Shown here: one piece after another, positions 16,842 to 23,593 of the stretch
Numbering within the stretch: position 1 is the stretch's first letter
How the letters are laid out: each line of letters begins with the position of its first letter
Source of the DNA: OFTM10 sp964196195
GTDB lineage: Bacteria; Actinomycetota; Acidimicrobiia; Acidimicrobiales; Aldehydirespiratoraceae
DNA length: 50,648 bases
Assembly: GCA_964196195.1 (NCBI GenBank)
Contig: CAXMSE010000015.1
Span: 1-50,648, forward strand
Direction of reading: 5' to 3'
Notes under the pieces: generated by a model
What the model was told of the DNA's origin: nothing
Seen by the model: the letters and a program-made list of their open reading frames with translations, nothing else
Databases searched by the model: none
Made by a program: the position numbers and the translations under genes

Positions 16842-17285
16842 CTATTCCTCGTCCACCGGTTGGGCCAGAGGCGGAAGGCGTCGGCCCGTAATGGTGCTGG
16901 CCTGTATGTGGATGTAACGACTCTTGGTGCCGTCGGCCCATGGCTCGAGGCCGAGATTATCGTCCCTGATGGTTCCGGGCAGGCTGCGATCCTCCGTGGC
17001 GCTGCCGTGGACCACCACACTCCATCCCGCGTGGCTATCGGCGTCGAACGCATCGATTTCGAAGGCCACCAACTGGCCCATCAGAGCGGCCGCCAGCTTT
17101 GTTCCTTCAGCACTGCGAATGACGATCGTGTGATCGTCGACCAGGTAATTCACGGGGAACACATCGGGTTGATGGCCCACCACCACGGCCAAACGGCCGA
17201 TTCCGGATTCGCCCAGAAGCTGCCAGCACTCTGCCTCGGAGAGGGGTACAAGCGAGTGGGCCGTAGGGGTGGGCTGGGTGCTCAC
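16842..17285 (-). CDS. Pyridoxamine 5'-phosphate oxidase-like flavin/F420-binding protein
   Basis: A 147-residue split-barrel protein. The start LVPLSEAECWQLLGESGIGR, the strand PDVFPVNYLVDDHTIVIRSAEG, KLAAALMGQLVAFEID and GWSVVVHGSA are the usual landmarks of small PNPOx-like proteins, which bind FMN, F420 or haem. The enzymatic role is unknown; relatives occur in actinobacterial dormancy regulons. It is the first gene of the minus-strand DosRS-like cluster, with the USP start 2 nt after its stop. It starts at GTG 17285 with a TANNNT box 6 nt upstream and no ribosome binding site. Confidence 0.82.
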   Translation of the reverse strand: MSTQPTPTAHSLVPLSEAECWQLLGESGIGRLAVVVGHQPDVFPVNYLVDDHTIVIRSAEGTKLAAALMGQLVAFEIDAFDADSHAGWSVVVHGSATEDRSLPGTIRDDNLGLEPWADGTKSRYIHIQASTITGRRLPPLAQPVDEE

Positions 17286-17297
17286 AAGTAAACCTTA
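17283..17297 (-). promoter_or_regulatory. Putative leaderless promoter -10 box for the DosRS-like cluster
   Basis: On the minus strand TAAGGT (17292-17297) lies 6 nt before GTG 17285, with no ribosome binding site. Confidence 0.45.
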
Positions 17298-17350
17298 CGG
17301 CGGGGTCGAGAACCCTGGTTAGGGCACTAGGTCCCCGGCGTGCTTCGGTG

Positions 17351-17366
17351 TAGGGTCGCCGCCGTG
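17351..17366 (+). promoter_or_regulatory. Putative leaderless promoter -10 box for tdk
   Basis: TAGGGT (17351-17356) lies 7 nt before GTG 17364, with no ribosome binding site. It supports GTG 17364 as the start. Confidence 0.45.
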
Positions 17367-18119
17367 GCCACCCTGCGTTTCACTTTCGGCACCATGGGAT
17401 CAGGGAAGTCCACCCAGGCCCTTCAGATCCATCACAACCTGACGGCGAGGGGTCTCGCCACGGTGCTCACCACCCAACTCGACCGTGCCGAGGGTCGCGT
17501 ATCGAGCCGCCTTGGCGTGTCGGCCGAAGCTGAACTCGTGGAGGCCTCAACCGATCTATATGAGCTGGTGCGCCAGCGCGCGGCCACGCTCGGGTCGGTG
17601 GATGCGGTCATCTGCGATGAGTCCCAGTTCTACGACCCGGTCCAGTGCGAACAGCTCGCCCGAGTCGTCGACGAACTTCGCATCGATGTCTTCGCGTTCG
17701 GCCTCCTCACCACATTTCAGGGGCGGATGTTCCCCGGATCGGCTCGCTTGATGGAGCTCGCTGACGAACGCGCCGAGATTCAGGTGGAGGCCAGGTGCTG
17801 GTGTGGGAGGCGGGCCACCCAAAACGCTCGGTTCGTGGATGGTGTGCAGGTTGTGACGGGCCAGTTGAAAGTGGTGGGCGACACGGGCGGTCCCGTGGCC
17901 GGCGAAGTCACCTACGACCTCCTGTGCCGGTCGCACTGGATGGAGGGCGCCCGGGCCGCTCGAGGCGATCAGCTCGAACTTCTCGACGATGACGTTGCCC
18001 GGCCCGGTGACCACCCCGATCGCAGCGGGCCCGTCGAGGTCGATCCCGACGCCGTGCCAAGTCCCCTTCATGCCACCCCGCCAGTCGAGGCGGCCTCGCA
18101 TTCCGGAGTTTCCTCGTGA
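17364..18119 (+). CDS. tdk: Thymidine kinase
   Basis: A 251-residue type II (TK1-like) thymidine kinase that phosphorylates thymidine to dTMP with ATP. The P-loop is FGTMGSGKST, the Walker B/lid motif is AVICDESQFYD, the glycine-phenylalanine segment FGLLTTFQGRMFPGSARLMEL follows (given here as two parts, FGLLTTFQGR and MFPGSARLMEL), and the zinc-site cysteines occur in CWC and CRSHW. The family is usually about 190-210 residues, and the extra 50 or so at the C-terminus are Asp/Pro-rich and probably disordered. It overlaps the dCTP deaminase start by 4 nt, joining two routes to dTMP. Confidence 0.93.
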   Translation: MATLRFTFGTMGSGKSTQALQIHHNLTARGLATVLTTQLDRAEGRVSSRLGVSAEAELVEASTDLYELVRQRAATLGSVDAVICDESQFYDPVQCEQLARVVDELRIDVFAFGLLTTFQGRMFPGSARLMELADERAEIQVEARCWCGRRATQNARFVDGVQVVTGQLKVVGDTGGPVAGEVTYDLLCRSHWMEGARAARGDQLELLDDDVARPGDHPDRSGPVEVDPDAVPSPLHATPPVEAASHSGVSS

Positions 18120-18679
18120 TCTTGTCCGACCGCACCATCCGAGAACAGATTGATGCCGGGCGCATCATCATCGACCCACTCGACCCGGTGGGTCTCCAAC
18201 CCTCGTCGGTCGACCTGCGCCTCGATCGGTGGTTCCGGGTGTTCAAGAACCACACGATGGGCCACATCGACGTCAAGTCGAACCTCGAAGAACTCACCGA
18301 ACTCGTCGAGGTTGGCGAGGAGGAGCCCTTCATGCTTCACCCCGGCGAGTTCGTGCTCGGGTCGACGCTCGAAAGGGTGGCGGTGCCCGACGATCTCGTG
18401 GCACGTCTCGAGGGGAAGTCGAGTCTCGGCCGGCTGGGCCTGCTGATCCATTCGACTGCCGGCTTTGTCGATGCCGGCTTCGACGGCCAGCTCACCCTGG
18501 AGTTGAGCAATGTCGCCAATCTGCCCATCACGCTCTATCCAGACATGAAGATCGGGCAGATCTCGTTTCAGCAGATGACCACGGCCGCCGACGTGCCCTA
18601 CGGATCAGGCGCGCTGGGATCGAAGTACAAGTACCAGAAGGGGCCGATGCCGAGCCGCTACTGGGAGAACTTCGACTGA
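18116..18679 (+). CDS. dcd: dCTP deaminase, probably bifunctional with dUTP diphosphatase activity
   Basis: A 187-residue trimeric-dUTPase-fold enzyme. It has GLQPSSVDLRL near the start, ARLEGKSSLGRLGLLIHST (100-114), then AGFVDAGFDGQLTLELSN with catalytic E129, and MKIGQISF. The STAGFVDAGF version of the active-site loop resembles the M. tuberculosis and Methanocaldococcus bifunctional enzymes, which convert dCTP to dUMP directly. Monofunctional enterobacterial Dcd reads differently here. Bifunctionality is an inference from that motif. The start is GTG 18116, inside the tdk stop. The crgA gene converges 6 nt downstream. Confidence 0.93.
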   Translation: MILSDRTIREQIDAGRIIIDPLDPVGLQPSSVDLRLDRWFRVFKNHTMGHIDVKSNLEELTELVEVGEEEPFMLHPGEFVLGSTLERVAVPDDLVARLEGKSSLGRLGLLIHSTAGFVDAGFDGQLTLELSNVANLPITLYPDMKIGQISFQQMTTAADVPYGSGALGSKYKYQKGPMPSRYWENFD

Positions 18680-18685
18680 GTCGGG

Positions 18686-18970
18686 TCAGCGATATTGGGT
18701 GGCGGTGATGATGCCGCCGAGAATCATGGCCAGGCCCAGCAGCAGGATTCCGTTGCTGGTGTCCCAGGCTGATCCCACATAGTTGAGCAGGATCACTACG
18801 ACGCCTCCGCCGAGGAGACTGAACATGATCGCCGGAACCCAACGGGGGCTGGCCGGCAGGTCCTGGTGGCCGGTGTGGCTGACTGTGTCGTGGTGGAATC
18901 CGTCGGGGCGCGTTCCCTTGGGGGTGACCCTGCCTCCGGACACACGACGTTTCGCTGGCTTCTGCGACAT
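18686..18970 (-). CDS. crgA: Cell division protein CrgA
   Basis: A 94-residue membrane protein with the CrgA layout: a basic, disordered N-terminus (MSQKPAKRRVSGGRVTPKG), the conserved SPRWVPAIMFSLL leading into the first membrane helix, a short loop, and a second helix ending GGIITATQYR. CrgA is an actinobacterial divisome factor that interacts with FtsZ, FtsQ, penicillin-binding proteins and CwsA at the septum. ATG 18970 is chosen for the usual MxxKxxxRR start; the longer frame upstream lacks family resemblance. It is a single gene here, away from its common neighbours near oriC in mycobacteria. Confidence 0.9.
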   Translation of the reverse strand: MSQKPAKRRVSGGRVTPKGTRPDGFHHDTVSHTGHQDLPASPRWVPAIMFSLLGGGVVVILLNYVGSAWDTSNGILLLGLAMILGGIITATQYR

Positions 18971-18984
18971 TGATAATGAGGATA
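18968..18984 (-). promoter_or_regulatory. Putative promoter -10 box for crgA
   Basis: TATCCT (18979-18984, minus strand) lies 8 nt before ATG 18970. No clear ribosome binding site is present. Confidence 0.35.
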
Positions 18985-19037
18985 GGCGAGTTGAGCCCGG
19001 ATCGACAGGAATCACAATGATGTGATTATCCCGAGCT

Positions 19038-19058
19038 TTATCCACAAGCTGTGGATAA
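19038..19058. promoter_or_regulatory. Inverted pair of perfect DnaA boxes
   Basis: TTATCCACA (19038-19046) and its exact reverse complement TGTGGATAA (19050-19058) face each other across 3 bases. Both match the consensus DnaA box at all nine positions. They lie in the 96-bp gap between the crgA start and the end of a small membrane protein gene. Two boxes with no dnaA, dnaN or AT-rich block nearby argue against oriC. Possible roles are a DnaA-titration site or DnaA control of crgA. Confidence 0.65.
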
Positions 19059-19066
19059 CTTGCCGG

Positions 19067-19327
19067 CTACTCGACGGGGGCAACCAGATCCATGTCTTCG
19101 AGGCAGTGTCGAGGTGGTGTCGGGTCCTCATCGGGAGCGATGGTCATCCGCACTTCGGTGCCGCACAAGCTGCATCGATAGGCGATCTTCACCTTGCGAA
19201 GCTCACCTGCCGGTGGTGGCTCCGGAACCGGCCGCGCCAAGCCTCGCAGCATCGCGACGCCGATTCGCAGGATCGCGTAGCCGGCGCCGACAGCAACGAC
19301 AACGTTGAACACTGTGGCGGAACTCAC
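19067..19327 (-). CDS. Small membrane-anchored protein with a CxxC motif
   Basis: An 86-residue protein with one N-terminal membrane helix (about 5-30), a Pro-rich linker, and a C-terminal cytoplasmic or exposed segment containing CSLCGTEVRM and PPRHCLEDM. The CxxC plus a later HC suggests a small zinc ribbon, but only three cysteines are present, so a histidine would have to complete the site. I recognise it as a conserved-looking actinobacterial small protein without a known function. It starts at GTG 19327, with TAGTCT 6 nt upstream as a probable -10 box and no ribosome binding site. Confidence 0.7.
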   Translation of the reverse strand: MSSATVFNVVVAVGAGYAILRIGVAMLRGLARPVPEPPPAGELRKVKIAYRCSLCGTEVRMTIAPDEDPTPPRHCLEDMDLVAPVE

Positions 19328-19339
19328 ACGATCAGACTA
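19325..19339 (-). promoter_or_regulatory. Putative leaderless promoter -10 box for the CxxC protein
   Basis: TAGTCT (19334-19339, minus strand) lies 6 nt before GTG 19327. It overlaps the last codon positions of the GGDEF remnant. Confidence 0.4.
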
Positions 19340-19577
19340 GGGGCCGGCGGAACCACATCCGGGGTCGAGGCAGACCTTGTTGCGACCCGTCTCCTTTGCC
19401 TTGTACAGCGCCATGTCGGCCTTTCTTGATGGTGTCGGACAGCGGTTCTGCCGGGCAATGCGAGGCCACGCCGATGCTGATGGTGACGTCGACCACCCCG
19501 TCGGCAGTTTCGGCGTGCAGGTCCTCGATCATCGACCGCAACCGTTCTCCCGACTCGGCCGCGTGCGCGCGAAGCTC
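19337..19577 (-). pseudogene. Frameshifted C-terminal fragment of a GGDEF (diguanylate cyclase) domain
   Basis: Directly after the thiolase-like stop codon the same frame reads GERLRSMIEDLHAE, then VDVTISIGVASHC, the second half of a GGDEF domain. At about 19420-19426 (AAGAAAGG on the minus strand) the frame must shift by one base. The new frame then reads ADMALYKAKETGRNKV, the conserved GGDEF ending, up to a TAG at 19337. The catalytic GG(D/E)EF half, any sensor domain and a start codon are all missing. This is a decayed diguanylate cyclase gene whose 5' part has been replaced or deleted. Confidence 0.85.
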
Positions 19578-20711
19578 TCAGACGCCACGCCAGATGGTGA
19601 CTGCAGCGCCGGTCGGACCCGTCGACACGGCGGCGAGATGCCGGTGTGGTGTGAGGGCCGCGATTCCGTCGACCGACAGGCGTAGATCCTCCGCCGCTCC
19701 TGCGTCGCCGACGGCCAGGGCGCCGCCGTGTCGGTTGACCTGCTCCGGCTCGATGCCGAGACTTCTGCAGGTCAGGAGGGCGGTGGCGGCGGTGGATTCC
19801 GATACCTCCCACACATCGATGTCGCCGATGCTCAGCCCTGCGATTTCAAGGGCCCGAGCGAGGCTCCTCTCCACGCCCCCGGCCGGGTCCAGCGGATCGC
19901 CGGCCGCTCGTCCGCCGGCCGCGAGTGTGGCGACGGGAGACGCCGCATCGCGGGTGAGGATCATCACCGTGACGCCATCGGCCGCGGGAGCGAAGGAGGC
20001 GCTGGTGACCGTGCCGTCATCGTCGAATACAGCGGGAAGGCCGGCCAAATCCAGCGGAAGTAGGCGCATCACGTCAGCGTCGATCGGGGTGCCACGCTGC
20101 ACTGCAACCGATTCGCCGGCGCGGGCATCGACGGTGAAGATCGAAGCCGACGGAGGATCAGCGCCCCGGCGCCGACACGACCGCCGAGCCCAGTCGTCCT
20201 GAGCCGACCGGGAGATGTCGAGGCGGGCAGCGGCGAGTTCAGCCGCCCGGGGGGCAGGAAGCAACCCACCACGATCGGCCACGCGCTGGGCCGGACCCTC
20301 CCCCCATGGTCGTCCGTAGGCGCGGCCCAACGCCGATGCTCCGGGCTGCACCATCGAGGCGCTGCTCACCCCGGCGACGGCTACCGTTCGTGCTTGACCC
20401 GACGCGATCAGGCCGGCGGCCAGATGCACGGCAGTGCTCCCGCTCGTGTCCCCACCGTCGACGACCAACCCCCCGACCCGGTCGGGCCATCCGGCCGCGA
20501 GCACCGCAGCGCGGGCCATATCGGCCCCTTGGGCCCCGACGGGCTCGTTGCAACCAATGATCACCTCATCGACCTCGTGTAGCCCTGGCCCCGCTCGGGC
20601 GAGTGCGGCGTTGAGGGTGAGGGCGGTCAGGTCGACCGGATGCCACCTGGCGAGCACGCCGTCGGCGAGGGCGAACGGTGTTCGGACAGCAACGGCGAGG
20701 GCGACGGGCAC
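19578..20711 (-). CDS. Thiolase-like protein lacking the catalytic residues
   Basis: This 377-residue protein follows the thiolase fold from end to end: VAVRTPF at the start, DEVIIGCNEPVG, GWPDRVGGLVVDGGDTSGST, TVAVAGVSSAS, and the C-terminal NRHGGALAVGDAGAAEDLRL and AAVSTGPTGAAVTI. Each catalytic spot is changed. The nucleophilic Cys position (usually NxxCxSG) reads GGDTSGS, the GHPxGxxGxR histidine position reads GDAGAAEDLR, and the second Cys (usually CxGxGxG) reads STGPTG. It cannot be a normal acetyl-CoA acyltransferase. A binding, structural or altered-chemistry role, as in some SCP2/Ltp-type proteins, is possible. It starts at GTG 20711. Confidence 0.75.
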   Translation of the reverse strand: MPVALAVAVRTPFALADGVLARWHPVDLTALTLNAALARAGPGLHEVDEVIIGCNEPVGAQGADMARAAVLAAGWPDRVGGLVVDGGDTSGSTAVHLAAGLIASGQARTVAVAGVSSASMVQPGASALGRAYGRPWGEGPAQRVADRGGLLPAPRAAELAAARLDISRSAQDDWARRSCRRRGADPPSASIFTVDARAGESVAVQRGTPIDADVMRLLPLDLAGLPAVFDDDGTVTSASFAPAADGVTVMILTRDAASPVATLAAGGRAAGDPLDPAGGVERSLARALEIAGLSIGDIDVWEVSESTAATALLTCRSLGIEPEQVNRHGGALAVGDAGAAEDLRLSVDGIAALTPHRHLAAVSTGPTGAAVTIWRGV

Positions 20712-20724
20712 GGAGCGAGTCTTC

Positions 20725-20753
20725 TACACTGCCAGCGACGAAGGGAGATCGTG
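20725..20753 (+). promoter_or_regulatory. Putative promoter -10 box and ribosome binding site for the DoxX gene
   Basis: TACACT (20725-20730) is a good -10 match, and AAGGGAG (20741-20747) precedes GTG 20751. The ribosome binding site decides for GTG 20751 over the longer frame. Confidence 0.45.
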
Positions 20754-21299
20754 ATCGTGCCCGCCATCCTCGCTGAGATGTACGTAGCCGGGCCCGATGA
20801 ACTGAGTCTTGGCCTGCTGGTGCTCCGGGTCGCGGTGGGCCTCACCATGGCCTCTCACGGTTATGTCAAGTACTTCAAGGGTGGCCGCATCGCCGGTACC
20901 GGGCGCTGGTTCGATTCGATGGGCATGCGACCGGGTCGCTTCCATGCCTATCTCGCCGCCTCCAGCGAGATCGGATCGGGCCTTCTGCTCGCCCTCGGTC
21001 TGCTCACTCCGTTGGCCGGACTGGCAATGGTGGCCATCATGTTCGTGGCCGGCTACACCGTGCACATGAAGAACGGCTTCTTCAGCGTTGGCGACGGCTA
21101 CGAGTACAACTTCATCCTCGCCATCGTCGCCATCGGGGTCGCCACCACTGGCCCCGGCAAATACTCCCTCGACTATCAACTCGAGATCATCGAGGACTTC
21201 GACGGTTGGGTCGGCCTGCTCATAGCGGCGGGCGGTGGCGTGGCCGCGGCCGCGGGCCAGCTGGCGATTTTTTACCGACCACCCGCTTCGACCGAGTAG
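20751..21299 (+). CDS. DoxX family membrane protein
   Basis: A 182-residue protein with four to five membrane helices. The family motifs are SLGLLVLRVAVGLTMASHGY followed by K-Y-F-K-G-G, then FHAYLAASSEIGSGLLLALG, TPLAGLAMVAIMF and the HMKNGFF loop. DoxX/MauE-like proteins are associated with thiosulfate:quinone oxidation in archaea, and in mycobacteria with a membrane-associated oxidoreductase complex. The role here is not known. GTG 20751 follows a clear ribosome binding site. The gene is divergent from the thiolase-like gene and converges with the lipoprotein gene 1 nt away. Confidence 0.87.
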   Translation: MIVPAILAEMYVAGPDELSLGLLVLRVAVGLTMASHGYVKYFKGGRIAGTGRWFDSMGMRPGRFHAYLAASSEIGSGLLLALGLLTPLAGLAMVAIMFVAGYTVHMKNGFFSVGDGYEYNFILAIVAIGVATTGPGKYSLDYQLEIIEDFDGWVGLLIAAGGGVAAAAGQLAIFYRPPASTE

Positions 21300-21300
21300 C

Positions 21301-21912
21301 TCAGCCCAGTTCTTCGAAGCACTCCAGCCCCACCGAATCGGGCAGAGTCCCGGCGCAGGTGCGCCCGTATTGTTCGTAGTTGCTGCCGATCGGAGCATAG
21401 CGATACAACTCGTCGCAAGTCTGGGCATTGCCCGACTCACACTGGTCCCACAGGAGGTCGAGCACCGGATCGTCGCCGTATCCGTCGGCTGAACCGGCCC
21501 GTTCGCCGAGGCACTCGAGTATCGCCGCGTCGACATCGTCGAGCTCGAGGGCCTGGATCGCGCAGCGGGCCTCCTCTCGGGAGAGCACCGTGCCGCTCTC
21601 GGCTGCCCCCGCGATGAACGAGTCGACGAAGGCGTCGATCTGGGAAAGGTCGCCGACACACTCCAGGGCCGCCGCCAAGAGCCTGCCGTCCTGATCCGGG
21701 GTGAGGGTGTCGTCGATGATGTCGGTCGGCTCGATACCGGTGTCGACGAGGCCTTGGAGTACACAGCGCTGCTCGTCGAGGCTGAGCTCGGTGTCGACGA
21801 TCGCTGCGATTGCAGCGGCCTCTTCAGCCGTGGGTGCCCTGTCGGTGTCGTCACCACACGACGCTGCGAGCACTGCCACCGCCGCGACCAGGGCGAGTGC
21901 GCTCACGAGCAT
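21301..21912 (-). CDS. Lipoprotein of unknown function
   Basis: A 203-residue protein with a lipoprotein signal: hydrophobic LVSALALVAAVAVL, then lipobox LAASC, then an acidic GDDTDR. The mature part is acidic and helical, with three similar blocks ending in CVLQGL, ALECVGDL, CAIQAL and LECLGER, and a C-terminal DELYRYAPIGSNYEQYG. Repeated E-x-x-C-x-x-x-L pieces suggest a duplicated helical unit with paired cysteines. I do not recognise a family with known function, although DUF732-like small helical lipoproteins are common in actinobacteria. ATG 21912 overlaps the upstream stop (ATGA). Confidence 0.75.
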   Translation of the reverse strand: MLVSALALVAAVAVLAASCGDDTDRAPTAEEAAAIAAIVDTELSLDEQRCVLQGLVDTGIEPTDIIDDTLTPDQDGRLLAAALECVGDLSQIDAFVDSFIAGAAESGTVLSREEARCAIQALELDDVDAAILECLGERAGSADGYGDDPVLDLLWDQCESGNAQTCDELYRYAPIGSNYEQYGRTCAGTLPDSVGLECFEELG

Positions 21913-22613
21913 CAGGAGGGGTGATCGATGCTGTCGCCCACAGAGATCGTGCCGGGTTCGGCGATCGTGGCGCCGACACTGAGGGTGCCGCCGAGCTCGC
22001 GCTGGATCGTGCGGAGCACGTCGAGCTCGCGCTCCAGCCCCGGCTGGGGTCGGGTGACCATGACGCAACGGGCGATCTTCTTCACCACATCGAGGCGGGT
22101 GGTGCCGAGGGTGACCGTCGTGCCCACCAAGGCATCCTCACCGCTGCCGACGAGGAGCACGTTGGCCCGGAAGCGCCGCGGATCCCAGCCTTGCAACGAG
22201 GCGGTGGTCACCATCGACAGCCGCGCGGTACCGCTGTCGTGCCAAGCGCCGCCGGGACCCTGCCAACTCACCCAGTCGGTGTCGTGCTCCACATCGTTCG
22301 GGTTTTCGTAGGTGCCGCCCTCGATACCGGCTCGGGTAAGAGTCACCGGGTGCTCGAGCCAGTCGGAGTAATCGGATCCGGTGCGAAGGTCGGCACCTTC
22401 CGCGGTGCTGGTGAGTGGCTCACCGTCGACGATTCGTGCCGAGGCCAGGAGAAGCCTCGGTTCTCGCCTTGCGGTGAGGACATTGCCGGTGAGATCGTCG
22501 ATGAGCCCCCACCCGCGGTCTCCGGTGATGCCGAACTCGTCGAGCTCCGCCGTGTCGAGCCGCTCGCCGCCGATCGACTTGATCGGATACCGCCATAGCT
22601 CGACGACCCGCAT
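21912..22613 (-). CDS. MOSC domain protein
   Basis: A 233-residue MOSC (molybdenum cofactor sulfurase C-terminal) protein. It starts VVELWRYPIKSIGGERL (the usual MOSC N-terminal segment P-I-K-S), then GDRGWGLID. It has FRANVLLVG in the beta-strand domain and RCVMVTRPQ with the conserved cysteine that, in mARC and YiiM/YcbX-like proteins, contacts molybdenum cofactor. The probable job is Moco-dependent reduction of N-hydroxylated compounds, or sulfur carriage. This is inference from the family. It starts at ATG 22613, 2 nt after the parvulin gene stop, and its stop is coupled to the lipoprotein start. Confidence 0.85.
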   Translation of the reverse strand: MRVVELWRYPIKSIGGERLDTAELDEFGITGDRGWGLIDDLTGNVLTARREPRLLLASARIVDGEPLTSTAEGADLRTGSDYSDWLEHPVTLTRAGIEGGTYENPNDVEHDTDWVSWQGPGGAWHDSGTARLSMVTTASLQGWDPRRFRANVLLVGSGEDALVGTTVTLGTTRLDVVKKIARCVMVTRPQPGLERELDVLRTIQRELGGTLSVGATIAEPGTISVGDSIDHPS

Positions 22614-22615
22614 GA

Positions 22616-23506
22616 TCAGCGGGCGGGCGGGGTGATCACGAAGTCGTCGACATTGAAGGTGCCGATCGACGCATCGACACCCACCGTGTCGGCGTAGGCC
22701 GCCTTGGCATCATTCTCGAGCTCGAGAATGATGATGCCGAGAACGGTCTGGTTGTTCTGCTCGGCGATGCTCTGGAGTTCGAGCGGGTCTGCATTGGGAT
22801 GGATATCGATGCTTGCCGGCCCAAGCGACTCGATCTGGATCACGTGGTAGCCGAACTCGGTCTGCACCGGTCCGATCACGTCGCCGCCCGCGGCTTCGTA
22901 GGCGGCCTCTTCATATTCTGCGACGAACTGGCCCTGCGCGACGCACCCCAGGTCGCCACCTCCGGGCCCACTGGGGCCGGTGGACAACTCGATCGCCAGG
23001 TTGGCGAAATCCTCTCCGGCCTCGAATCTTTCGAGTGCAGCGATGGCATCCTCCTCGGTTTCGAGGAGGATGTGGTTGCTGCAGAGGATCACCGGCAGAA
23101 CGGGATCGGGCCACTGTTCTGCCTCTGATTCGACCCAGCGGCCGACGGCGAGACTGAGAGCGTAGGTGTGGGTGAGAGTCGCCTTGTCGTCGGTTCTTGA
23201 ATCGGAGGCCACCGTCTCGAAGAAGTCTTCTGCGTCGGCGAGATCCTGGTCGGTGATCGGCGCGCCTCGCGTGTGTATCTCGAAGTCGATGGCTTGGGTG
23301 AGTAGCCATGACTCGACGATCTCGGCGATCCGACTCGGCACGGTGGCGTCGCCAGACGGGAGCAGCCTGTCGAGATCGCCGCCGGTGAGGATGCGGCCGT
23401 TTATCGACGCGACTTCGGAACTGCTCTCCGAACTACCACATGCAGCAGCGAGAAGGGCGACCGAAACGACGGTGACGAGAAGGGTGGGTATGCGTTTGAG
23501 CTTCAC
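22616..23506 (-). CDS. Parvulin-type (PpiC) peptidyl-prolyl isomerase lipoprotein
   Basis: A 296-residue SurA/PrsA-like lipoprotein with signal peptide and lipobox LLAAACGSS, an N-terminal helical region containing the SurA-type segment INGRILTGGDLDRLLPSG, and a parvulin domain at about 140-235. In that domain SNHILLETEEDAIAALERFE, DFANLAIELSTGP, GGDLGCVAQGQFV, EEAAYEAAGGDV and TEFGYHVIQI are the usual strands and helices. It should assist folding of secreted proteins at the outer face of the membrane. It starts at GTG 23506. TAACCT (23516-23521) lies 9 nt upstream as a possible -10 box. Confidence 0.88.
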   Translation of the reverse strand: MKLKRIPTLLVTVVSVALLAAACGSSESSSEVASINGRILTGGDLDRLLPSGDATVPSRIAEIVESWLLTQAIDFEIHTRGAPITDQDLADAEDFFETVASDSRTDDKATLTHTYALSLAVGRWVESEAEQWPDPVLPVILCSNHILLETEEDAIAALERFEAGEDFANLAIELSTGPSGPGGGDLGCVAQGQFVAEYEEAAYEAAGGDVIGPVQTEFGYHVIQIESLGPASIDIHPNADPLELQSIAEQNNQTVLGIIILELENDAKAAYADTVGVDASIGTFNVDDFVITPPAR

Positions 23507-23578
23507 GAGCAGTGGAGGTTATCGGCACCCGGTGGCTGGTCGAAGTCACCTCGGGAGTTAGTCCCCGATGCTGGGCTC

Positions 23579-23593
23579 TAAGGTGGCTCCGTG
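23579..23593 (+). promoter_or_regulatory. Putative leaderless promoter -10 box for the DinB-like gene
   Basis: TAAGGT (23579-23584) lies 6 nt before GTG 23591, with no ribosome binding site. Confidence 0.45.

Noticed and set aside
18971..19066. Chromosomal replication origin
   Set aside because: Only two DnaA boxes, no box cluster, no AT-rich block, and no dnaA, dnaN or gyrase genes in the window.
19022..19429. Plus-strand frame of 135 codons covering the DnaA boxes
   Set aside because: It overlaps the CxxC protein and the GGDEF relic on the other strand and has no family resemblance.
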